This document shows, piece by piece, positions 43,856 through 54,359 of a DNA stretch of 64,000 nucleotides. The notes under the pieces were generated by a model, which saw only the letters and a list, made by a program, of their open reading frames with translations, searched no databases and had not been told where the DNA came from. Positions within the stretch are counted from its first letter, which is position 1. Each line of letters opens with the position of its first letter. A program made the translations under genes and the position numbers. The DNA lies in the NCBI GenBank assembly GCA_014607495.2, contig CP053149.1:17310120-17374119 (forward strand), written 5' to 3'. Source of the DNA: Carposina sasakii (lineage: Eukaryota > Arthropoda > Insecta > Lepidoptera > Carposinidae).

Positions 43856-44688
43856 GTCGTGGCCATATCGTAGAATTGATCATTTCATGAAATGGTCGAG
43901 CATTTCATGAAATGGTCGCATTTCATGAAAAGTTCAACTGTCTATTGGCCACATCATGATATGGTTTGGGCAGATCGATGATTAAAAATCGTTTCTCGAT
44001 ATGGGCAACTAAACGCCCGATCATTTCATGAAGTGGTCAAGATTATTGATCATATCGTAAAATAGTTACATGAATCACCGGTAGAGGCGCTGCGCGCGTT
44101 TTATTTATGTGTGAAGATGGCGGATTTTTCTTTTTAGGTTATAAAACAAATTAAAGAGAGTAGGGTGACTATGCAGAAGAAGTTCACGGATAGTGTGTTA
44201 TATTGTATAATGTATATTAGACTTAATGGTGGTTTATAATAATATTGTTAAACAAAAACCTTAGATTACGATAGGTTAGGTTAGGTTAGGTTAGACTATG
44301 ACAAATGACGCACGAGCCGAGCGAGCGGAGCGAGCGTGCCCAGGCAGCGTCCGGCGATGTGCCAGATGCGAATCGCTTTTGTAAAGTCTTTTATGTTTTT
44401 AAATATTATATTGTGAAAATATCACATAAATAATAGCAAAAAAAAATCATACCTTATGGTATACTTATATATGGTGTACGGTATATATTATTTATATAAG
44501 CTCTTACCACATTCGGATTTTATGGACACCCTGTTAATACGATTTGGCCAAACGTGGATGACAAAATCGTGAAATGTAGACGATTTAACGATCTGGTCAA
44601 ATTGAATTGGCCACTTCATGAAATGCGACCACTTCATGAAATGCTCGACCATTTCATGAAATGATCAATTTAACAATATGGCCACGAC
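43856..44688. mobile_element. 833-bp DNA transposon with TTTCATGAAA arrays
   Basis: The ends are inverted copies over about 80 bp: GTCGTGGCCATATCGTAGAA at the left against the complement of the right (GTCGTGGCCATATTGTTAAA). Each end carries three or more subterminal copies of a 17-bp unit ATTTCATGAAATGGTCG. ATAT lies on both sides, so either a 4-bp duplication or part of the ends. No transposase frame is present. A TTAGG run of about four units lies near 44271-44295. Confidence 0.85.
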
Positions 44689-45238
44689 ATATACACATGT
44701 ACTAGAACCTAGGCCTAGTACACGGCAAATGTTTTACATATCCGCCCCGGTCAGACAAGCTGTTTACATTAGCCTGAGGTGCTGATTTACTGACAGAGAG
44801 GTGAAGAGGGAGGGTCGGTGGAGGGGAGGGTATAGAAGGCTTCTAATGACGCAATCACATTAGCGGACACGAACGATGGGCCGATGGGTATCCCATGACG
44901 TAAGGGTAAGGAGGAGATACGATGTGACCTTCAACTACTAAGGCAATAACTACTAGTCTATCTTTCCACCCGTTATGGTGCAAGGTGTTATAATCTGACT
45001 GCTTTTATCCTACTTCTTAGTTCGTGAGAATGTGTAGATCGACTTCGACTACATGAACTATATGGCATATGTATTATTCTGATATCACTGTCCGAGAACG
45101 GTAAAACTCAATGTGGTTAGCTTGTTTAATTATAGGTGCCTATATTCTATGTTTTATTTTATTTTATTTATTACATTATTTTGAATCGTATTGTATCTAA
45201 TTGTAATTATGGGTGTGAATTGACCTGAAATAAATTAT
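44689..45238. other. Gene-free stretch ending in a LINE tail
   Basis: The last 30 bp (GGGTGTGAATTGACCTGAAA, then TAAATTATTATT) read as a CR1-like LINE tail with (ATT)n, into which the next element is inserted. No gene is seen. Confidence 0.4.
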
Positions 45239-45252
45239 TATTATTATTATCT

Positions 45253-45922
45253 TTCGAAATTCACGGGACTACAGAGTCCCGGTCCTTTAGAGGCGTGCAT
45301 CGGGCCGTGGCCAAGATGTAGAGGCCCTTTTTAGAGAACTTTAATATGGTGTGGGATACACATGGCGGATACCATCGCTGACCGCACAATATGATACATC
45401 CGGCGATGGTCCCCGCCATGTGCAAGACTATTGGAGTGCAGATCTATGTCATGCGATGGAAACAAAGGTCATGGGCTATGGGGCTGAATGTTGGGTGGGG
45501 TTGGGTAACTGGGCTATTGAAGGAGACTAACGGACGCCTGCCATTACAACCAAGTCTCATAATTGTTTGGTGGCAGGCGGTGACTCGCCGACTCATTTCA
45601 TGGGCCCCCTGAAACGGCCGCACGCACGGAGCGACAAAGGGGGCAACATTTGGTGAGTGGCTAGGATGGAGGGGTGCCCCTGGACTTTAAACCGAAGCCA
45701 ACTCGCCACTTACTGACGGGCACGTCCACCCTCGAGCTGTCATAGCTCTAGCGACTCCACTCTGCCCGGCCGGCGAAGGCAAGGCAGAGGTGGGGGAACT
45801 GTTCCTCGTCAGACTTCACTCCGGCGCCGGAGATGAGGAACAGGGTCTTCCCCCGGGAGTACTTCAGGTCCGTGGGAACGCTACCTCCCAACAGCTCGCC
45901 ACAAGCTGCCCTGCGGGCTTAT
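45253..45922 (+). mobile_element. TAA-flanked element, copy 2 (Dong/R4-like candidate)
   Basis: Inverted relative to 22193-22868 and alike along the full length. It begins GAAATTCACGGGACTACAG after (ATT)n and ends GCCCTGCGGGC before (TTA)n. Scattered substitutions and small gaps indicate an older split than the 794-bp pair. Confidence 0.75.
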
Positions 45923-45972
45923 TATTATTATTATTATTATTATTACTGTATTGGGTATTAGTACATATAACT

Positions 45973-46204
45973 AGTTTGTATCACCCCATGCCTGCCCGTG
46001 GGTATCGTACGAGGCGATTAAGGGTTTTTAAGGCGGGCAGCAGCGTCTCCCGTGCAGACAACATAGTCAGAAAATCACACTCCGGTTACCAACCCGCCTG
46101 CCCAGCGTGGTGATTATGGGCTAAACCCTCCTCTGGCAGTAGCCTTGTGGCGTGTCCTGGGGGGGCCTACGTCCAGTAGTGGACTGCAATAGGCTGAAGA
46201 CGAT
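45973..46204 (+). repeat. 5'-truncated SINE-like family A copy
   Basis: An 8-bp duplication ATATAACT flanks it (45965-45972 and 46205-46212). The tail is (GAA/GAC)n-like. Confidence 0.82.
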
Positions 46205-46212
46205 ATATAACT

Positions 46213-46654
46213 GCCGAGTTTACCTAATAGAAATCCATTTGGTAGTTTTTGGCGCGAAGAAATAACAAACCCATTATCACAATTGTTACATGTACGAGTA
46301 TGATACTCATGTAACTATTATGATACACACACACATGTATGATAGCAGGATACTCATAATGACTTCGACGGTTGTATTTACGGGCGTCTGCTAGTTTGCC
46401 ATAAGCAAGCAGTCCCTCCTCACCGTCCTCCCTTTATGTGTAATCCTGTCATCGAGAATGGCATTCCATATATTGAATTTTAACGGAACGTTTGAACTTC
46501 AATGGCGGATAACAAGTGGGTATGTTGTTCGCAAAATGGGATTCGAATTGTACGGAAGCTTATTAAGGCTTCGGTTTTATTTTTTGAGGAATGCCACAGA
46601 AACATAAGTACAACTAAGTATCAATGTAAGTGCGTATAAAATTTACATACCTAT
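46213..46654. other. Gene-free stretch with Helitron traces
   Basis: GCCGAGTTTACCTAATAGAA at the left and a CTTCGACGG...GGGCGTCTGCTAGT end near 46363-46396 look like a worn plus-strand Helitron split by the previous insertion. Nothing else is supported. Confidence 0.35.
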
Positions 46655-47081
46655 ACAGGTGTAACAAAAAGGGTATGTTAAGCGAAAAGCTATGTAAATA
46701 GCCCACTATAGAGAACCTATCCACAAAATTTGAGACTCGAAATCACATTTTTATTTTTCAAGATTGTATGAAAATTCCTGAGATATTTAAAAATTCTCCA
46801 TACTATCGGGAAAAATAAACATGTGATTTCGAGTCTCAAATTTTGGAAATAGGTTCTCTATAGTGAGCTCACTATAGAAACTATTTTTTTTATCACTGTT
46901 TTTTTTTTATATTTACCTACTATGTCTATCTACTATTTTACTGTTTGTTCGTTTTGTCTACTTTTTATTTTATTTTTCCCATAAACTTGACGGTACCTTG
47001 GTTTTACTGTAATGCCGTCAAGTCCGTGTAAATAAATAAATAAATAGCTTTTCGCTTAACATACCCTTTTTGTTACACCTG
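46655..47081. mobile_element. TA-flanked foldback MITE, copy 3, with insertion
   Basis: Ends are TA|CAGGTGTAACAAAAAGGG and the exact complement at 47064-47081|TA. The right arm is interrupted at about 46865-47045 by a LINE-like tail ending (AAAT)n (GCCGTCAAGTCCGTGTAAAT). At the junction CTATAGTGAGCTCACTATAG is a perfect 20-bp palindrome. Confidence 0.82.
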
Positions 47082-47270
47082 TATAACGTATGTTATGTAC
47101 GAATACTACGAGATCAATATTTATTAAGTTTGTTAGGTTCATATCTACTCGTACCACCTATATGTTCAAAACATATTGTGTTTCAGTTGAATTGTTTATG
47201 TCACTGTTACTGTTACTGTTAAACTTAACTATAGGATCTCCTTTATGATAGAAATGAGGTACATGTAATA

Positions 47271-47630
47271 CAGGGGGTAACAAAAGGGGTATGTTAAGCG
47301 AAAAGCTTATTCTTATTCTTTATTGCACATACACAAAAAGAAATATGGCATACAACATTAAAGAAGAGATGCATGTACAATGGCAAGCTTATCTCTACCA
47401 GAGATGTATGTAAATAGCCCACCAAAAGGAACCTAACCACAAATTTTCAGACTCGAAAACACATGTTTATTTTTCCAGATAGTATGGAGAATTCCTAAAC
47501 AACTCAGGAATGTTCATACAATCTTGAAAAATAAACATGTCATTTCGAGTCTCAAATTATGGAAATAGATTCTAGATAGTGGGCTATTTACATAACTTTT
47601 CGCTTAACATACCCTTTCTGTTACACCCTG
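47271..47630. mobile_element. TA-flanked foldback MITE, copy 4, with LINE tail insertion
   Basis: TA|CAGGGGGTAACAAAAGGGGT at the left, ACACCCTG|TA at the right. The left arm is interrupted at 47307-47406 by an inverted family G LINE tail (matching 21874-21985). Confidence 0.85.
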
Positions 47631-48620
47631 TATATATGGGTATGTATGTATTTTATGTTCCTATTTTTTGTATTGTTCGATTACGGCAACATAAGTTATT
47701 ATCAACTCATAGAAATTGTAGCACACCCGAAATACAACAAAAATATATTAGAAATAACAAAAGATATAACAAAAAGAAACATATCATATACTTCTTCAAG
47801 TTAAACACACATTTCTTCAGTCCACTATAAATCTTAATCATTGCGATCTCGGCGCTAGGGGGCGTTGGGTGCAGGGTGTTTAAAGGGGGGGATTTAAGAG
47901 GGGAGGCGTTAGAAAAATTGCGCGTTTGATCCTGAGTGATGGCTGCATCATTCAAGGCAACACCTCGAGGCTTCGACAACTTCGCGAACAGATAGCTGGC
48001 GACAGTTAAATATGGTTTGTTTGAACATTTGGACTGATAGCAACACTTTCTACATACTCGTACATATACGTATATATTCAGGTTCACTGTCCATAACTGG
48101 GAAAAGTGTGAAAATTATACATCCTTACTCGACCTCTAAGTTGGTGAATCCCACGTGGTAAGCGGTGAGCCCACAACCGGTTTTTGGAGAGAAATGCTCA
48201 ATCTCTAAGCTGGTGACTAATCCATTGGTAAATATTTCCGAACTATAGTTATTACTCGTGTCTAGACTGTTAGCGGTGTAGCCTCGTTCGTTATTATGGT
48301 AGGGGGCATTATGTAGAGGTCAGGTTGTTTTTCGGTTCAATACTAAACAAAACGAATAGTTATTTTAGAATTTGGGTACATAGCCATTAAGCTTAGTATG
48401 GCTAAGATAAAAATATAAAAACTATTTACTGAAAATTGCGTGATATAAAATCTGGTGAAGTAAAAATATAGCGGAACGTAAAACTTTAGGAGCGTTGTTA
48501 AGTGCATTCGTGCGATTCAAGAAATATAAATTTTTATAATCATCTCGTATCAGAAGAATAAAATTATTTTATGTGACTTCGTCTGTGTTAACTGCAGAAC
48601 ACATGACGGATAGTCAAGAA
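47631..48620. other. Unique stretch without a supportable gene
   Basis: A 126-codon minus frame (47707-48087) is no longer than chance predicts and has a hydrophobic AT-driven end. The GC-richer part at 47840-48010 (ATCTCGGCGCTAGGGGGCGT) is unexplained. A worn Helitron end is near 48560. Confidence 0.35.
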
Positions 48621-49074
48621 TCTAAACTAATATTACAACTGCCAAAGTAAGTTTGTTTGCTTGTTACTTCTCTACTCTTTATTTACTAACCAATCTTCTA
48701 GAAATTTTGCATACATATAGATACATGTTGCCGCGTTGTGCCGGCAGAGTAGAGTTTGTACCACCCCATGCCTGCCCGTGGGTATCGTACGAGGCGATTA
48801 AGGGTTTCTGGGAGGTGGGCAGCAGCGCATCCCGTGTTGACAATATAGTCCAAAAATAAAACTGCGGTCGCCAACACACCTGCTCAGCGTGGTGACTATG
48901 GGCAAAAACCCCCCATGGCAGTAGCCTTGTGGCGTGCCCTGCGGGAGGCCTACGTCCAGCAGTGGACTGCAATAGGCTGAAGAAGATAGGTAGATATACG
49001 AGTATTTGGGAGTACGGAGAAGGACATAATATTCAATTGTTCACGCAGACAAAGTTGCGGGCAATAGCTACTAA
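48621..49074 (+). mobile_element. Helitron split by a SINE-like insertion
   Basis: It begins TCTAAACTAATATTACAACT and ends TTCACGCAGACAAAGTTGCG with a degraded CTAG (GCTAC). The family A SINE at 48730-48988 interrupts it. Confidence 0.75.
48730..48988 (+). repeat. SINE-like family A copy, near full length
   Basis: It starts at the family 5' end (GCCGCGTTGTGCCGGCAGAG) and ends GGCTGAAGAAGATAGG. No clear target duplication is seen beyond TAGATA. Confidence 0.82.
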
Positions 49075-51300
49075 GGATATAAAACACTGATTGCTAATTC
49101 ACGTCAAAAGATTTTTAAAAACTTTATTCTAGAATGTGGTATTGCAAAGAAATAAAAGTTCATTAGGGGCGAACAGAATGGTGCAATTACGAGTTCACTA
49201 CATAATAAATGTTTATCCATTATTTGTTAATGTTAGAAACACATAAAATTTATCATTTTCGTTCTTGTTGATGGGAACCTATGATAGGGCAGACTAGTTT
49301 TTTTTTTGACAGAGCTTAACTTAATATTAAGCGTAAGTATCTTTGTAGTTGACATTTTTTTTTGTTTTAGTACTTTATAGCCGCTTGTTAGGTCCCCCCC
49401 GAGATTTTTTGTATTTGCATTTCTTTAGTCGCCTCTGTTGATCCTGGCCAGTGAGTGGCAGAATGGCAAGCAATGATAAGTAGTAGGCCAATCCTGATTA
49501 GTAGATGTCATTGTTTAGATGGAGTATTTTACGAGTACAAAGTGAGCAAGTGGCGTTTGAATTTGCGAACTTTACAGCTGTTTATTTTTATGTCCGTAGC
49601 GCACCTCCGCTGCGAAACTATAACAGCGGAATCGCAATCATTTCGACATATTTTGACCGTATGTTGGAGAAACGGAAAAGCGAAATTACTGCGGTTGCTT
49701 ATAGTTTTGCAACAGAGGTTTGCTAGAGGCTTAATTCCACCTGTCTACTAAAATTAATTCTTGGCATAAGCTTTACGTTCGCTCTCGATTCCACACCACC
49801 ACTTCCCCCTTATAAAATATACGTGGGTATTTGAATATCGAAACTGTACAATCGAAATCCAAACTGAACTCGTTCCGAGCACCGGCTTTACGTTTGAAAC
49901 GGTAGTTTTAACAAAAAATGTTCCCAACTCGTACTGGATTACAAAACTCTTTTATTAAACACTTTTAGGGTCCCTCAGGTATATTGGGAGCTGAATTGTG
50001 TGTTGGACTAGTTAGCTGGCGACTTTTTCTAGACTACGGAATCGATGTATATAATCTATGTCCTTCTCTATACTTCCACTTATATATGTGCGAAGGAAGA
50101 AGATTGGTTCTGTAAATAAGATGTGAAGAGGTAACAAACAATAAACAAACAAATTAAATAGTTGTAGTTTGGTTTTAGTTGGTATTGTTTCGATAATAAT
50201 CCTGGTGATGTTACGGATGTTGGCGAAACGTATGTCTATTATTAACATAATAAGTAGTGTCGGGATAGCAGGTAAATATGCTAGGTTCTCGGATCTGGCT
50301 TCTCATCGCGACTGTGCTTGCCTGTTATCGTAATCATGATTCGTCAGATTCTAGAGTCAGCGGAGGGTGTTGAGCCCGGTGCCCGGTGGTGGGTTAAATT
50401 GATTTTATATACATAGATATACCCATGGCTGTGTTGCCGATATGGGGTGGGCAGATCTAGAAGATAGAGATAACGACATCCCACAGCAACGTTTAGAATA
50501 TCGGGGACAGATGTGATTGATTGTATGTATTTATTCATGTATTTATGGTATGGTATATTTAGGAATTATCATGCATTTCGCCAACCGATTGCGGTTTAAT
50601 GTATACTCGCTGATATGCCATCTCGAGGGCTTCCGTGAACCAAAAGTGCATATTTTGTTAATTCCATTTTGTTCATATGCTGCCCCCGTATAACGTAGTA
50701 ACTTCGTATCAAATAACAATACTCAAAGTAACGTGACATTTTTAATGCGAATACTGTACAATTTTCGCAGTCGCGTTGCTTCTGCATTTGCTTTTATAGA
50801 TACGTAATTAGCCTGCCGATAAGGTTGAAGTCATAAAATTACATATAACCTTAGGTACAAGGGTCGAATGCCTTCACATTGAGACCTCTACCAGCCTTAC
50901 CGCAATAACCCAACTCGTTACGGAGTATAGAACCAACTTTTAGGCTCGGATGTAATTTTATAGACAAATATTGAAATTACGGAGCCTTCGGTAATGTGGA
51001 GGCTAATGTACGAAAAAAAACTAATATATTACCTATGTTATGTTATGGGTTTTGTATGTTTTTTGTTTTTGTAGTCAAGTGGTTTCACGTATTGGTAGTC
51101 GGGAGCTCGGAGAGTTTTCGATTAACCTTTATGATATTATGCATTTAACTGTTATATTACGTACAAGTATATACTATAGCATATCGATCGCTAAAGTCAT
51201 ATAGCGATTTGGAGAAAACTTGATAGTTTTGTAGTTTATACAAAAGAAAAACACATTAGCTGTTATTTACGGTCAAGTGAATTTGTATTGTTGTAGTATA
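49075..51300. other. Long stretch without supportable genes
   Basis: Mostly unique AT-rich DNA. A piece at 50343-50530 (GCCCGGTGGTGGGTTAAATT, later GATATGGGGTGGGCAGATCT) looks like an inverted repeat-family fragment. Frames at 49455 and 49505 overlap in different frames and are not genes. Confidence 0.35.
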
Positions 51301-51650
51301 ATGTCTTTAGTTTTATATTATTTACGACTTGTCCATTAGGCAAGTTAACTGGCGACACGGAAGACCAGCGTTATAGCATCTCATGCTATAACATTATGCT
51401 GAGTGGCGACCAATTTTTCGTCGCACTTTTATATTGTCTACTTTTGATGACTTTTGGTATTTTTATGTTATTTTTAATATACTTATAATATGTGTATGTA
51501 TATATGTATATGTATATATGTGTATAATGTTTTGATGTATAGTACCTAAATGCAGTGATTACGGTATTATACCCACTTTGTATATTTTAGATTGTAATTT
51601 TTTATGTGTGTGTGTGTGGCGAAAATAAAAGTTTTCTTTCTTTCTTTCTA
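51301..51650 (+). mobile_element. LINE-like 3' UTR and tail
   Basis: GCAAGTTAACTGGCGACACG, a small hairpin ATAGCATCTCATGCTAT, a TATATG-rich run, and an end GAAAATAAAAGTTTTC followed by (TTTC)n. This is a familiar lepidopteran LINE 3' layout; coding sequence is absent. Confidence 0.55.
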
Positions 51651-52922
51651 AAACAGCCTTTACTAGTAAAGATCAATTTTTTTTTCTTGTTTGATCAAAC
51701 CCTCAGTGCACTGTGCAACGCGCAGTTGATAGCTTTCTTTTTTTGTCACAAGCTGTGTAAATTCGTACAGCAGCGGAGTAGTCCGGAATCCCGCGCCTGT
51801 GAGCCGCTCTCTATCCACTATGCGAGTTTAGGCCGAGAGGTGGACGATGGAAAATGTTGATCAGGTTTGGAAGACTTGTTTGAAGAAGTTTTTGTTGCTA
51901 ATACGGTATAGGTTTGCATTTCACTGGTTAGCATAGGATAATATAGTTTTGTTGCAGAGTTAAATATCATTTTTATTTTCTACTTTTTAGCCATAGGAAG
52001 TCCGCTGTATAATATAGACCTCCTCCATAGCCTCCTTCTAATACAATTTCTCTTTGTAAAAAATCTGCTAATTTTTTCAGCTTAAGCCATAGAATTTTAT
52101 TTGCGAAGCCATCTTTGTATTTGACGGTCATCTCCTGAACTAGTTGGTCTATACTGAATGTGGGGAGCTCTCAGTTGTTTCTGACTGAGAAATGATGCAA
52201 TTCATAGTCCTCATGTTTAAGACTCGGATATTCACAAAGTGTTACCCTTTTTTAAATAAAGTTATTTATGTAGACTGTAGGTTAGTAAATTGACAACTTA
52301 AATGAAACAATAGCTACATCGTCATTAGCCTATTGCAGTCTACTGCTGGACATTGGCCTCCCCCAGGGCATGCCATAATTTTTACTAGTGACCGCCCACG
52401 ATTACGCCGCGTAAACATTAGAATTCCCGTCATTTACCGTTCCCGTGAAAATTTCTCGATGGACCTACGAGTATAAGGAAGCTGTGGCTCATATCACGTT
52501 TCTAGCTTCAGTAGTTTTTCCTCGGCTTTAATGAATCAGTTACAGCATATGCAGTGATAATAGTCACGGGCGGCGTGCTTGATGCCAACCAACCTTGTAC
52601 ATACATCTTTGGCTTACAATTTTATTAAACTGTCCACAAAAATCGTCGGTATTTACATTTACAATCTGCGCCGAATCTACAAATAAACAATTAACTACAA
52701 ATAAATAACTTGACAACAATTAAGGTAAACAATTGGGAACGATTTAAATATTAACGTGGCAGTTCCCCCCTCTCGGGGTAAATTTTACCCCACCCTCTGG
52801 AACAGTCATACGAACGTAACTTAATCTGGAACTTCAAAGTTTGCGCCGCGCTCTAACACTGTTACCGGCAAAAAGAAAGGAAAGCGTACACTCGAACACC
52901 TAAAACTATGCTTCAATATTAT
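51651..52922. other. Gene-free stretch with a short LINE tail
   Basis: At 52320-52372 an inverted family A/RTE tail (CCTATTGCAGTCTACTGCTG) is present, then a worn Helitron-like piece. No gene is supported. Confidence 0.4.
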
Positions 52923-53165
52923 ACATGGTGATTTTTGGTCGTCAACGTTCCCGAAAACTACGGAATCTCCTCGTCATCATGATCATTTTTCTCCATGAAA
53001 GCATACCTGGGAAGTGGTCCAAAGTTGAGTAAATAGACAGCGTTTTTCTGCATAAATGCACATTGACGCGTGTAGCAAGATTTTATCACGAGAAATAATT
53101 AATATCTGTCTATGAAAAACTAGCATAAACACTGGATACTATCAATTTTGCCCGATCAAGTAATA
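52923..53165. repeat. Dispersed repeat K, copy 3
   Basis: Matches 29464-29720 with a short deletion around GGGAAGTG/GTCCAAAG. Confidence 0.65.
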
Positions 53166-53489
53166 CATTTTTTAAACAGACTGTACGAAAGAGAGGGTGC
53201 TACAGGAAAGAACGAGTCGAGATTAAACTGGATCGTTGGCCGCAAACACCAGCCATTTACCATGACAAAGGCGTCGCAGACGGAGAAAATGGAGCGCTTA
53301 AGAAAATATTGTATCCAATCATGTTACAGGGAATTGATCTCCTTTTGATAGTTGTGAAATGTCACGAGTAAGTGGCCCTCCCGCGCTGCGAGGGCAGGAT
53401 GAGGTCAACTACTCGAAAGCAGCCTGTTTTTATGAAATCTATATACTCGTAACGTAGATACCTTTTTGCTATCAAGTTTTTGTGTGACT

Positions 53490-53727
53490 AAAGCCTCGAG
53501 CACACCGGATGCGTATGCGTACACGTATGGTACACGTAAGCGTAGACGTATACGTACCTCTCTCTGAGTTGTAATCTAAGGAACTGTATAGGCACAGGCA
53601 GACCGGATGCGTATGCGTAGACGTAAGCATCGACGTCAAGCGGTGACAGTTCCATACATTATACTCAGAGGTACGTGTACGTCTACGCTTACGTGCACGC
53701 ATACGCATCCGGTGTGCTCGACGCTTA
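53490..53727. mobile_element. Foldback MITE rich in ACGTA/GCGTA
   Basis: The ends pair as AAGCCTCGAGCACACCGGAT and the complement of ATCCGGTGTGCTCGACGCTT. The arms are about 95 bp and carry many alternating purine-pyrimidine GCGTA/ACGTA steps. The centre contains a further partial copy of the arm (GACCGGATGCGTATGCGTAG). No target duplication was recognised. Confidence 0.75.
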
Positions 53728-53734
53728 TTCATCA

Positions 53735-53857
53735 GACAGTCTCTCAGGCGATAAGCTAGCAACTGGTCATTTACACTAAACCCTAATATTTTAAATCTGG
53801 CTGTGGGATATCCTTTTCAGTTCTGGCGACTCCATTTCGGGAACACAAGCGTGTGTA
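53735..53857 (+). repeat. Dispersed repeat family X fragment
   Basis: CAGTCTCTCAGGCGATAAGC to CGGGAACACAAGCGTGTGTA, in family order. The next MITE starts at its right edge. Confidence 0.65.
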
Positions 53858-53859
53858 TA

Positions 53860-54096
53860 CAGGGTGTAACAAAAGCTATGTAAATAGCCCACTTTAGAGA
53901 ACCTATTTCCAAAATTTGAGATTAGAAATCACATGTATATTTTTCAAGATTGTATGAACATTCCTGAGTTGTTTAGGAATACTCCATACTATTTGAAAAA
54001 ATAAATTTGTGATTTCGAGTCTGAAATTTTGTAGGTACGTTCCTTTTAGTGGGCTATTTACATAACTTTTCGATTAACCCCTTTTGTTACACCATG
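53860..54096. mobile_element. TA-flanked foldback MITE, copy 5
   Basis: TA|CAGGGTGTAACAAAAG at the left, CACCATG|TA at the right. A deletion removed the GGGTATGTTAAGCG part of the left end. Confidence 0.8.
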
Positions 54097-54108
54097 TATA
54101 TTTGTAAA

Positions 54109-54358
54109 TCATAACTAATATCATTACTGCGAAAGTAGTAAGTGTGTTTGTTTATTATTTTGTTTGTTACCTCTACACGCTTTATTTTTTCAACGGATCT
54201 TTTTGAAATTCTACATACCTTCATATATGTAGTTTAGAGTACCTCATCGAAACTGTTAGTATGACATTAGCACTCTATGACATCTTATTCCTCTATGCTA
54301 CGGACAACATAGGTTACATGCTGTAGTCCGCGCGGACGAATTCGCGTGATTCCACTAG
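54109..54358 (+). mobile_element. Helitron with a MITE fragment inside
   Basis: It begins TCATAACTAATATCATTACT and ends GCGCGGACGAATTCGCG, then CCACTAG at 54358, before T. The segment 54243-54298 is a half copy of the CATAGAGGAATAAGATG MITE. Confidence 0.78.
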
Positions 54359-54359
54359 T

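Noticed and set aside
44271..44295. Interstitial telomere (TTAGG)n
   Set aside because: Only about four units inside a transposon. Short TTAGG runs are common in insect DNA and do not indicate a telomere fusion.
47707..48087. 126-codon minus-strand frame
   Set aside because: About one or two frames of this size are expected by chance; its hydrophobic C-terminus comes from an AT-rich tract.
52762..52782. Hairpin GGGGTAA ATT TTACCCC as a terminator
   Set aside because: A bacterial-style terminator has no role in insect nuclear DNA, and no gene ends here.
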